From assembly GCF_000211855.2 (NCBI RefSeq), contig NC_015638.1:2949001-3013000 (forward strand): a stretch of DNA of 64,000 nucleotides. Reading direction: 5' to 3'. Shown piece after piece: positions 56,972 to 64,000 of this stretch. The DNA comes from Lacinutrix sp. 5H-3-7-4 (GTDB lineage: Bacteria > Bacteroidota > Bacteroidia > Flavobacteriales > Flavobacteriaceae). Within the stretch, counting starts at the first letter, position 1. Every line of letters starts with the position of its first letter. The position numbers and the translations under genes were made by a program. The notes beneath the pieces were generated by a model. It had not been told where the DNA came from. It saw only the letters and a program-made list of their open reading frames with translations, and did no database searches.

Positions 56972-58543
56972 TTATTTAGCAATATTAACAGCACGTGTTT
57001 CTCTAATAACTGTTACTTTAACTTGTCCTGGATAAGTCATATCTGTCTGGATTTTTTGTGAGATATTAAACGATAAATCTGCGGCATTTTGGTCGTTTAC
57101 CTTTTCACTTTCTACAATAACACGTAATTCTCTACCAGCTTGAATAGCATATGCTTTTTTAACTCCATTAAATCCAAATGCAACATCTTCTAAATCTTTT
57201 AAACGTTGTATGTACGAATCTAAAACCTGGCGTCTTGCTCCTGGTCTTGCTCCAGAAATAGCATCACAAACCTGTATTACTGGAGATAAAAGAGAATTCA
57301 TTTCTATTTCGTCATGGTGCGCACCAATAGCATTACAAACCTCAGGCTTTTCACCATACTTTTCTGCCCATTGCATACCCAAAATAGCGTGAGGTGTTTC
57401 CATATCTGCCTCTGCGTCTGGCACCTTACCAATATCATGTAATAAACCAGCACGCTTAGCTAATTTAGAATTTAAACCTAACTCTGCAGCCATTATGCCA
57501 CAAAGCTTAGCAACTTCACGTGAGTGTTGTAGTAAGTTTTGACCGTAAGATGAACGATACTTCATTCTACCAACCATTTTAATAAGTTCTGGATGTAGAC
57601 CATGAATACCTAAATCTATAACTGTACGTTTACCAACTTCTATAATTTCTTGTTCTATTTGTTTTTGTGTTTTCTTAACAACCTCTTCAATTCTTGCTGG
57701 ATGTATTCTACCATCTGTTACCAGTTTATGAAGCGATAAACGTGCAATTTCACGTCTAACAGAATCAAAACAAGATAAAATAATAGCTTCAGGTGTATCA
57801 TCTACAATAATTTCTACACCAGTAGCAGCTTCAATGGCTCTAATGTTACGTCCTTCTCTACCAATTATTCTACCTTTAACATCGTCACTTTCAATATTAA
57901 ATACAGATACACAGTTATCTACAGCCTCTTCTGTACCAATACGTTGTATTGTGTTAATTATTATTTTTTTAGCCTCTTGTTGCGCTGTTAATTTAGCTTC
58001 TTCTATTGTATCTTGTACGTAAGCCATAGCATCACTTTTAGCTTCACTCTTTAAAGATTCTACTAATTGAGATTTTGCTTCTTCGGCAGATAGGCTTGAG
58101 ATTACTTCTAGTTGTTCTACTTGATTTTTATGAAGTTTATCTAACTCTTCCTGTTTTTTATCAAGTATGTCTAGTTTATGATTAAAGTCTTTATCTTTTG
58201 CTTCAATAGAAGCGTTTAGTTTTCGGTTTTTAGATAACTCGTTAGAAACTTGAGACTCTTTATCACGAGTACGTTTTTCAGCATCAGCAATTTTTTTATC
58301 ACGAGAAAGTATCACTTTTTCATGTTCAGCTTTAAGCTCTATAAATTTTTCTTTTGCTTGAAGTATTTTATCTTTTTTTATGCTTTCTCCTTCATTATTA
58401 GCTTCTCTAATAATTGACGAAGCAGATTTTTTTGCATTTTTTATCAATTTTGAGGCATTATTTTTTTCCATCACCTTGGCAATAACAAAGCCAATTATGG
58501 CGCCTATGGCAACACCTGCAACAATTAAAATTATATTATCCAT
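56972..58543 (-). CDS. rny: Ribonuclease Y
   Basis: A 523-residue membrane-anchored endoribonuclease that starts mRNA decay. An N-terminal transmembrane helix ([22 protein letters not shown]) leads to a long coiled coil (about 35-200), a KH domain ([33 protein letters not shown], about 215-260) and an HD domain ([28 protein letters not shown]). Full family length. It lies downstream of zapA and the putative 6S RNA on the same strand. Confidence 0.97.
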   Translation of the reverse strand: MDNIILIVAGVAIGAIIGFVIAKVMEKNNASKLIKNAKKSASSIIREANNEGESIKKDKILQAKEKFIELKAEHEKVILSRDKKIADAEKRTRDKESQVSNELSKNRKLNASIEAKDKDFNHKLDILDKKQEELDKLHKNQVEQLEVISSLSAEEAKSQLVESLKSEAKSDAMAYVQDTIEEAKLTAQQEAKKIIINTIQRIGTEEAVDNCVSVFNIESDDVKGRIIGREGRNIRAIEAATGVEIIVDDTPEAIILSCFDSVRREIARLSLHKLVTDGRIHPARIEEVVKKTQKQIEQEIIEVGKRTVIDLGIHGLHPELIKMVGRMKYRSSYGQNLLQHSREVAKLCGIMAAELGLNSKLAKRAGLLHDIGKVPDAEADMETPHAILGMQWAEKYGEKPEVCNAIGAHHDEIEMNSLLSPVIQVCDAISGARPGARRQVLDSYIQRLKDLEDVAFGFNGVKKAYAIQAGRELRVIVESEKVNDQNAADLSFNISQKIQTDMTYPGQVKVTVIRETRAVNIAK

Positions 58544-58581
58544 TTTTTAGTTAGTTTTGATTGTTATTTGTTTTGGTTACA

Positions 58582-58785
58582 AAAAAAAAGCCTACACTAA
58601 TTTTGTTTTGTATAAACTCCTTAAAAACAAGTTTAGGGTTAACAAGCTGATCAAGTATCTGCCCAAATGGATACTGAAAAAATTCAGTAAAACCATTAGC
58701 AGCACGCTTTTACAACTTAAACTCACCCTTTTTAAAAGAATTAACGTTGAGTTTATCAAAAAGATAATTAATGTAGGCAGTAACC
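58582..58785 (-). ncRNA. ssrS: Putative 6S RNA
   Basis: The zapA-rny gap holds an RNA-like element of about 200 bases. The two ends, 58778-58766 (GCCTACATTAATT on the minus strand) and 58602-58590 (AATTAGTGTAGGC), form a 13-bp terminal helix with one G-U pair, followed by a nine-T tract. An inner pair ATAAACTC / GAGTTTAT continues the rod. The centre holds a long hairpin: CTGC, ATGG and ACTGAA pair with TTCAGT, CCAT and GCAG around a T-rich loop. A rod with terminal helix, unpaired centre and apical stem is the plan of 6S RNA, which binds RNA polymerase. Location beside zapA is also the usual site of ssrS in proteobacteria. Identification rests on structure and context, not on a covariance search. 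Confidence 0.7.
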
Positions 58786-58810
58786 TAATTTTATTTATAT
58801 GAACGTTTTT

Positions 58811-59104
58811 TTAAGAACTTAAATGCTCTTGCAACACTGTATTTAAAGCTTTTAACTTTTCTTCTACGTGCTCGTTAACATGTTCTTTGTCTAAGCTTTT
58901 TTGTTCTACTTGAGAGGCAAATTGTAATGCACACATGGCTAATACATCTTGTTTATCTCTTACAGAATAACTTTGCTCAAACTGTTTTATCATAGCATCT
59001 ATATTTTTAGCGGCTTTTCTTAATCCTTCTTCCTGACTAGGCGGAATAGTTAAAGGATATACTCTATTCGCTATTGAAAGCTTTATTTTAAGCGTTTCGG
59101 CCAT
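58811..59104 (-). CDS. zapA: Cell division protein ZapA
   Basis: A 97-residue protein that promotes FtsZ bundling at midcell. The N-terminus (LKIKLSIANRVYPLTIPPSQEEGLRKAAKNIDAMIKQFE) and the C-terminal coiled coil (about 50-95) match ZapA. It starts 15 bases after a small coiled-coil gene and is followed by the putative 6S RNA and rny on the same strand. Confidence 0.93.
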   Translation of the reverse strand: MAETLKIKLSIANRVYPLTIPPSQEEGLRKAAKNIDAMIKQFEQSYSVRDKQDVLAMCALQFASQVEQKSLDKEHVNEHVEEKLKALNTVLQEHLSS

Positions 59105-59119
59105 ATATACTATTTGGCA

Positions 59120-59410
59120 TTATTCAGATAATTGACCTATACAATGGTCTATTTCTCTTATTAATGCGTTTATTTTGAGTTTTGTTTCTCTTTTATCATC
59201 GTCACTGCCAAGTATTGTATTAGCCATTTTAAGTGTTTCGTACTTTTCTTTCCAAGTTAAAATTTCATTTTCTTGGTTTTGAATAGTAGATTGAGATTGT
59301 TCTAATTCTTGCGATAATTTATTGTTAGCCGCTTCTAAAAGGCGTTGTTTATCTAAAACTTTGCTAATTTTATTCTCAAGAGCATCTACAATTGCTTCAA
59401 TATTACTCAT
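59120..59410 (-). CDS. Small coiled-coil protein, ZapB-like
   Basis: A 96-residue protein that is almost wholly a coiled coil with heptads of leucine and isoleucine (VDALENKISKVLDKQRLLEAANNKLSQELEQ). It has no signal peptide. Its place directly upstream of zapA and its length suggest a ZapB-like division factor, but coiled coils resist family assignment, so this is inference from context. Confidence 0.75.
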   Translation of the reverse strand: MSNIEAIVDALENKISKVLDKQRLLEAANNKLSQELEQSQSTIQNQENEILTWKEKYETLKMANTILGSDDDKRETKLKINALIREIDHCIGQLSE

Positions 59411-59592
59411 TTACTAATATCAATACTTATCTTACAAAGTTAACAGAACACAACCTATTTTACAATTGTTTTAGCATAAATTTTTAATTTTAAACTTCTT
59501 ATATAATTCATTAAATATTGCACTCTCATAATCAACACAATGGCGTAATGTTTGTTTGTTACTTACTTTAACATATAAACATTTAAAATTCG

Positions 59593-59623
59593 TTTGGTAT
59601 AATTGTTATCAAATGTATATTTT
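59593..59623 (+). promoter_or_regulatory. Candidate promoter for the M23 peptidase gene
   Basis: TTTG at 59593-59596 is followed after 19 bases by TATATTTT at 59616-59623, one base from TAnnTTTG. Transcription would start about 40 bases before the ATG at 59669. Confidence 0.4.
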
Positions 59624-59668
59624 AGCAATTACGCTTCAATAAACTTTTAAACATTCAATTTTTAATTT

Positions 59669-61354
59669 ATGCGCATACTCCTTTTTTTAATGCTATTAAG
59701 TATGCCTGTTTTATCTCAAAACGGTTACCCTCAAGATTATTTTAGATCTCCTTTAGATATTCCAATTGTATTAGCAGGAACTTTTGCAGAGTTACGTTCT
59801 AATCATTTTCACTCTGGGTTAGATATTAAAACAAAACGCGTAGAAGGTTTAAAAGTTTACGGCATTGCAGATGGTTATGTAAGTAGAATTAAAGTAGCTC
59901 ATTTTGGTTATGGAAAAGCATTATATATAACACACCCAAATGGTTACACTAGTGTTTATGCACACTTGCAAAAATTTGGACCAGAAATAGAAAAATATAT
60001 TAAATCGAAACAATATGAAAAAGAATCTTTTGAAATAGAACTTTTTCCAACTCCAAATCAACTTAAAATTAAAAAAGGAGATATTATTGCTTATAGCGGA
60101 AACACAGGAAGTTCTTCTGGGCCACATTTACATTTCGAAATTCGTGATAATGCAGAACGCCCTATAAACCCAATGCTTTTTGGTTATGATATTAAAGACA
60201 CAAAAAAACCAATAGTAACTAATGTTTATGCTTATCCTATTGGCGAAAAATCACATATTAATGGGTCTAATAAAAAACAAAAATTACGTTTAATACCACA
60301 AGCTAACGGCGATTATAAAATTAAAAATTTAAAAGCTTTTGGAAAAATTGGTTTTGCAGTGCAAACTATAGACAGACAAGATTTAGCAGCTAATAAAAAT
60401 GGTGTTTATAATATTAAAACCTTTTATAACGGAGTTGAAAATTTTGAAATAGATTTTAGGCGTTTTTCTTTTGCAGAAACCAAACACCTAAACCGCTTAA
60501 TAGATTACGAGCATTACAAAACAAAAAAGCAAAGACTGCAAAAGTTGTTTTTACAACCTAACAATCCATTAAGTTTATATAATAATATTATAGACGATGG
60601 TTATGTTTCAATTATAGACGAGACTGCTTCTGTTTATAAAGTAAAAATAAACGATTTTAAAGGTAATGAAACAACAATAGTAATAGATATTCAAGGTTTA
60701 AATATACCTCCAAAAGATGTAGAAGAAGAAAAGGTTTTACAACATTACATTCAACACGATCTTGAAGCCGAATTAGAAGAAGGAAACATTAAAGTTAAAT
60801 TTTATAAAGACACCTTCTATGATGATTTTTTTATAGATTTTAGTGTTAATAATGATACACTAACACTTCATAAACCAACAATTCCTGTAAAAAAGAATTT
60901 TACAATAAGTTATGATATTTCAAATTATAAAGAAGAAAACACAGACCAGCTTTATATTGCAGAATTAGTAGGTTGGAATAACTGGCCAAGCTATTCTTCA
61001 ACAAAAAGAAAAGGAAATATTTTAAGTACACGTACTAAAGATTTAGGTACCTACGTTTTAGCAAGAGATACCATTGCACCAACCATAAAACCTTTAAAAT
61101 TTAAAAACGGATCTTGGCTAAGTAAATACCGCTTTTTAAAATTAAAAATTGAAGATAAAATTACTGGTATCTCTAATTACCGCGCTACTATTAATGGTAA
61201 ATGGATTTTAATGGAATATGATTACAAAAGAAAAACATTAACTTACGATTTTAATGATGCTGTAAGTACCGAAACCAAAAACAATTTAAAAGTAATTGTT
61301 ACAGATAATGTTGGAAATAGCACTACATTTGAAACGATTTTTTATAGAAAATAA
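59669..61354 (+). CDS. M23 family metallopeptidase
   Basis: A 561-residue exported protein with a signal peptide ending PVLSQ. The lysostaphin-type M23 peptidase domain (about 35-170) has the zinc motif SNHFHSGLDI near residue 50 and the HLHFEIRD motif near 152, as in peptidoglycan endopeptidases. A large C-terminal beta-rich region (about 180-561) is of unknown function and typical for the long Bacteroidota members. It is followed after 11 bases by a TonB-dependent receptor gene, so they are probably cotranscribed. Confidence 0.93.
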   Translation: MRILLFLMLLSMPVLSQNGYPQDYFRSPLDIPIVLAGTFAELRSNHFHSGLDIKTKRVEGLKVYGIADGYVSRIKVAHFGYGKALYITHPNGYTSVYAHLQKFGPEIEKYIKSKQYEKESFEIELFPTPNQLKIKKGDIIAYSGNTGSSSGPHLHFEIRDNAERPINPMLFGYDIKDTKKPIVTNVYAYPIGEKSHINGSNKKQKLRLIPQANGDYKIKNLKAFGKIGFAVQTIDRQDLAANKNGVYNIKTFYNGVENFEIDFRRFSFAETKHLNRLIDYEHYKTKKQRLQKLFLQPNNPLSLYNNIIDDGYVSIIDETASVYKVKINDFKGNETTIVIDIQGLNIPPKDVEEEKVLQHYIQHDLEAELEEGNIKVKFYKDTFYDDFFIDFSVNNDTLTLHKPTIPVKKNFTISYDISNYKEENTDQLYIAELVGWNNWPSYSSTKRKGNILSTRTKDLGTYVLARDTIAPTIKPLKFKNGSWLSKYRFLKLKIEDKITGISNYRATINGKWILMEYDYKRKTLTYDFNDAVSTETKNNLKVIVTDNVGNSTTFETIFYRK

Positions 61355-61365
61355 TACTTGCTACC

Positions 61366-63825
61366 TTGACTAAAAAAACCATTCTATTTTATTTTACTGC
61401 CTTGCTTCTGCCCTTTTTTGCTCTGGCACAATCTGCAACAGTTACCGGCGTTATTTTAAACGAAAACAACACACCTATAGAAGGTGTAAATATTAAAGCT
61501 AATACAAGTGGAACTACCACAAATCGTGATGGCTTTTACGAATTAAAAATAGAAAATAATACAGAGGTTTCTATAAACTACTCTCACGTATCGCATAAAA
61601 AAGTAGCCATTAAAGTAAATTTAAAAAACGGAGAGGTTTTTGAGTTTAATCCAGTAATGAAAATTGATGTTGAGCAAATTTCTACAGTAGTTATTAGCGG
61701 AAAAAAACGTAAAGATGTTGAAGGCGTTACAACAATAGCTCCAGCAGTTATTAGAAAAATTCCTGGTGCACAAGCTGGTGTAGAAAATATTTTAAAAACC
61801 TTACCAGGAGTAAGTGGTAATAATGAGTTAAGCACACAGTATAATGTACGTGGTGGTAATTTTGATGAAAACCTTGTATATGTAAATGGTATTGAAATTT
61901 ACAGACCATTTTTAGTTAGGTCTGGACAACAAGAAGGTTTAAGTTTTGTAAACAGCGACATGGTACAAAATGTAGATTTTTCAGCAGGAGGATTTCAAGC
62001 CAAATATGGAGACAAACTATCTTCAGTTTTAGATATTACATATAAAAAACCCGTAGATTTTGGTGTCGCTTTAGATTTAAGTTTATTAGGAGGAAGCCTT
62101 ACTTTAGAAACAGCAAGTAAAGATTCAAAATTCACATCCATTACAGGTGTACGTTATAGAGATAACAGTTTACTTGTAGATGCAAAAGAAACAGAAACCA
62201 ACTACGACCCTACTTTTATAGATGCACAAACTTATTTAACCTATAAGTTTACAGATAAGTTTGAGTTAAGTTTTTTAGGTAATGCCTCGTTAAATAAATA
62301 CCGTTACGAGCCACAAACAAGACAAACAAATTTTGGAACACTAGAAAACCCACTAGCTTTATTAGTGGTTTATCAAGGCCAAGAGCGTGACAGTTACCAA
62401 ACACTTTTTGGAGCATTACAAGCACGTTATAATTTAAATGATAATGTTAATTTAAATTTAGTAGCTTCTACATATCACACTACAGAAGAAGAACATTTTG
62501 ATATTTTAGCACAATACCGTTTAGGAGAAGTAAACAGTAATATTGGAGATGAAGATTTAGGTGAAGTAGAATTTTCTGAAGGTATAGGCAGTCAATTAAG
62601 TCATGGTAGAAATGATTTAGATGCTTTAATAACAACAATAGAGCATAAAGGAACTGCAACAGTAGAAGACAACGAGATAAAATGGTCTGTTAAATATACA
62701 AATGAAGATATTCGAGACCGTTTAATAGAATGGGAAGTTATAGATTCGGCAGGATTCTCTGTAAATCCTCCAGGCGCAGGATTTAATGATGAGCCATATG
62801 CACCAGACGAGTTTCCATTAACTGCATTTACAAATGTACAGTCGCGAAACAACACACAAATTAATAGGATACAAGCCTATTTACAATGGAGTAAACGCAG
62901 TACAATTGGCGATGCAGATGTTTGGTATAATGCAGGAGTTCGTGCCCATAACTGGCAAGTAAAAAACAATGGAGTTAGTGGTGATTTTCAAACAGTAATA
63001 AGCCCAAGAGCACAATTTGCAATAAAACCAAATTGGGAAAAAGATATGCTTTTTAGAGTAAGTGGTGGTTTATACTTTCAGCCTCCATTTTACAGAGAAT
63101 TACGAGACGCAAATGGCGACGTACAATTAAACGTAAAAGCACAAAAATCTATACACTTAGTATTAGGAAACGATTATAGTTTTAAAATGTGGGATCGCCC
63201 ATTTAAATTAACTACTGAGGCGTATTACAAAAAACTATCAGACGTCAACCCATATACTGTTGAAAATGTAAGAATACGCTATGCAGCAAATAATAATGCG
63301 AAAGCTTATGCTTATGGTTTAGATATGCGTTTAAACGGAGAGTTTGTTCCAGGAACCGAGAGTTGGTTTAGTTTTGGATATTTAAAAACCGAAGAAAATA
63401 TTAACGACCGTGGTTATATTGCTAGACCAACAGATCAACGTTTAAAATTTGCTGCTTTATTTCAAGATTATGTACCAAATTTACCAAACTTTAAAATGTA
63501 TTTAAACCTTGTTTATAATACAGGATTACCAGGTGGTTCTCCAAGTTATGCAGATCCTTACGATTACCAAAACAGATTGCCAGATTATAGACGTGCAGAT
63601 ATTGGTTTTCAATTTGTTTTAGTAGATGAAAACAAACAATTTAATAGCGGCTGGAAAAAACCTTTTAAATCGTTAAGTTTAGGTTTCGAAATTTTTAATG
63701 TATTTAATAACCAAAATTCAATTACCAACACATGGGTGCGTGATGTTTATAGTAAACGTCAATATGCAATACCAAATTATCTAACACCCAGAGTATTTAA
63801 TGTTCGATTAACTTCTAGGTTTTAA
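61366..63825 (+). CDS. TonB-dependent receptor with CarboxypepD-like N-terminal domain, TTG start
   Basis: An 819-residue outer-membrane receptor. After the signal peptide (TKKTILFYFTALLLPFFALAQ) comes a carboxypeptidase-regulatory-like domain (about 25-105, VTGVILNENNTPIEGVNIKANTSGTTTNRDGFYEL), a plug (about 120-240, LKTLPGVSGNNELSTQYNVRGGNFDENLVYVNG) and a barrel to the C-terminal phenylalanine (VFNVRLTSRF). The start is TTG at 61366, since no ATG precedes the hydrophobic core. No classic TonB box was seen. Substrate is unknown. The stop overlaps the convergent recombinase gene end by four bases. Confidence 0.93.
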   Translation: MTKKTILFYFTALLLPFFALAQSATVTGVILNENNTPIEGVNIKANTSGTTTNRDGFYELKIENNTEVSINYSHVSHKKVAIKVNLKNGEVFEFNPVMKIDVEQISTVVISGKKRKDVEGVTTIAPAVIRKIPGAQAGVENILKTLPGVSGNNELSTQYNVRGGNFDENLVYVNGIEIYRPFLVRSGQQEGLSFVNSDMVQNVDFSAGGFQAKYGDKLSSVLDITYKKPVDFGVALDLSLLGGSLTLETASKDSKFTSITGVRYRDNSLLVDAKETETNYDPTFIDAQTYLTYKFTDKFELSFLGNASLNKYRYEPQTRQTNFGTLENPLALLVVYQGQERDSYQTLFGALQARYNLNDNVNLNLVASTYHTTEEEHFDILAQYRLGEVNSNIGDEDLGEVEFSEGIGSQLSHGRNDLDALITTIEHKGTATVEDNEIKWSVKYTNEDIRDRLIEWEVIDSAGFSVNPPGAGFNDEPYAPDEFPLTAFTNVQSRNNTQINRIQAYLQWSKRSTIGDADVWYNAGVRAHNWQVKNNGVSGDFQTVISPRAQFAIKPNWEKDMLFRVSGGLYFQPPFYRELRDANGDVQLNVKAQKSIHLVLGNDYSFKMWDRPFKLTTEAYYKKLSDVNPYTVENVRIRYAANNNAKAYAYGLDMRLNGEFVPGTESWFSFGYLKTEENINDRGYIARPTDQRLKFAALFQDYVPNLPNFKMYLNLVYNTGLPGGSPSYADPYDYQNRLPDYRRADIGFQFVLVDENKQFNSGWKKPFKSLSLGFEIFNVFNNQNSITNTWVRDVYSKRQYAIPNYLTPRVFNVRLTSRF

Positions 63826-64000
63826 AGAAAATCTATTGGACTTGGTATGTTTTCTAAAGTTTTTTGTGTCACATGTGTATAAATAAGTGTGGTTTTAATA
63901 GAACTGTGACCAAGTAACTCTTTTATAATTCTAACATCTGTACCTCTATCCATTAAATGTGTGGCATACGCATGGCGCAAACTATGTAATGTAATTTGTT
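63822..64000 (-). CDS. Tyrosine recombinase / integrase, 3' end only
   Basis: The last 59 codons of a tyrosine recombinase read leftward from the window edge: QITLHSLRHAYATHLMDRG, LLGHSSIKTTLIYTHV and a short tail ending SPIDFL. The HxLRH, LGH and nucleophile tyrosine motifs are intact. The phrasing differs from the XerD-like gene at 54774, so this is a different recombinase. Whether it is a mobile-element integrase or an integron-type integrase cannot be told, since the rest lies outside. No IS or prophage gene is visible in the window. Confidence 0.9.
   Translation of the reverse strand, partial: QITLHSLRHAYATHLMDRGTDVRIIKELLGHSSIKTTLIYTHVTQKTLENIPSPIDFL

Noticed and set aside
58557-58802. 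81-codon plus-strand open frame between rny and zapA
   Set aside because: Low-complexity Lys/Ile/Leu sequence lying over a strongly structured minus-strand RNA element; better explained as chance over the putative 6S RNA.

Overview
The window is AT-rich DNA from a member of the Flavobacteriaceae (Bacteroidota), probably a marine or gliding-type genus. The evidence is a type IX secretion (T9SS) module with a type B-sorted adhesin, PorP/SprF and an OmpA protein, together with PorQ, a CarboxypepD-plug TonB receptor, UMF1 and DUF3784 proteins, and promoter elements of the Bacteroidota TTG / TAnnTTTG type. I cannot name the genus from sequence alone. No rRNA, tRNA or CRISPR array was seen.

Layout. 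1-2177 (minus): a sixA-like phosphatase followed by ppk1, which is cut by the window edge. 2588-18618 (plus): a giant HYR-repeat surface adhesin carrying about 29 near-identical 261-bp units, followed with almost no spacing by PorP/SprF and an OmpA/PD40 protein. As given, the adhesin frame is broken three times. 18826-20148 (minus): CAP-domain lipoprotein and pdxH. 20232-20546 (plus): a DUF3784 membrane protein whose start codon lies inside a perfect 23-bp inverted repeat. 20543-23372 (minus): pyrR, pyrB, a small STAS-like protein and rnz. 23552-25390 (minus): rpsA with a structured leader. 25766-33294: a BON/LysM protein (plus), then a minus block of cmk, a four-repeat secreted protein, porQ, two LysM proteins and lon.

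33572-36608 (plus): an ECF sigma factor with a TTG start, a putative anti-sigma membrane protein, a DUF4097-like protein with a repeated D-Y-G pattern, and a head-GIN protein whose leader carries seven TCAA repeats. 36679-40065 (minus): a lipoprotein, a UMF1-family transporter and an M48 peptidase lipoprotein. 40168-47280 (minus): a glycogen cluster transcribed glgA-glgC-glgB-GH31. 47446-48843 (plus): two tandem msrB genes and a DinB-like gene, each overlapping the next. 48848-51626: NDH-2 (minus) and lpdA (plus). 51706-54608: three small outer-membrane beta-barrel genes with aroQ among them. 54774-56933 (plus): xerD and a PAS histidine kinase. 56972-59410 (minus): a ZapB-like coiled-coil gene, zapA, a putative 6S RNA and rny. 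59669-63825 (plus): an M23 peptidase and a TonB-dependent receptor. The window ends in the 3' part of a convergent tyrosine recombinase gene.

Most of the window is ordinary core genome. The parts most worth a second look are the broken adhesin repeat array with its 698-bp deletion-type junction, the putative 6S RNA hidden under a spurious ORF, the palindrome over the DUF3784 start, the tetranucleotide repeat before the GIN gene, and the four-repeat secreted protein of unknown function.
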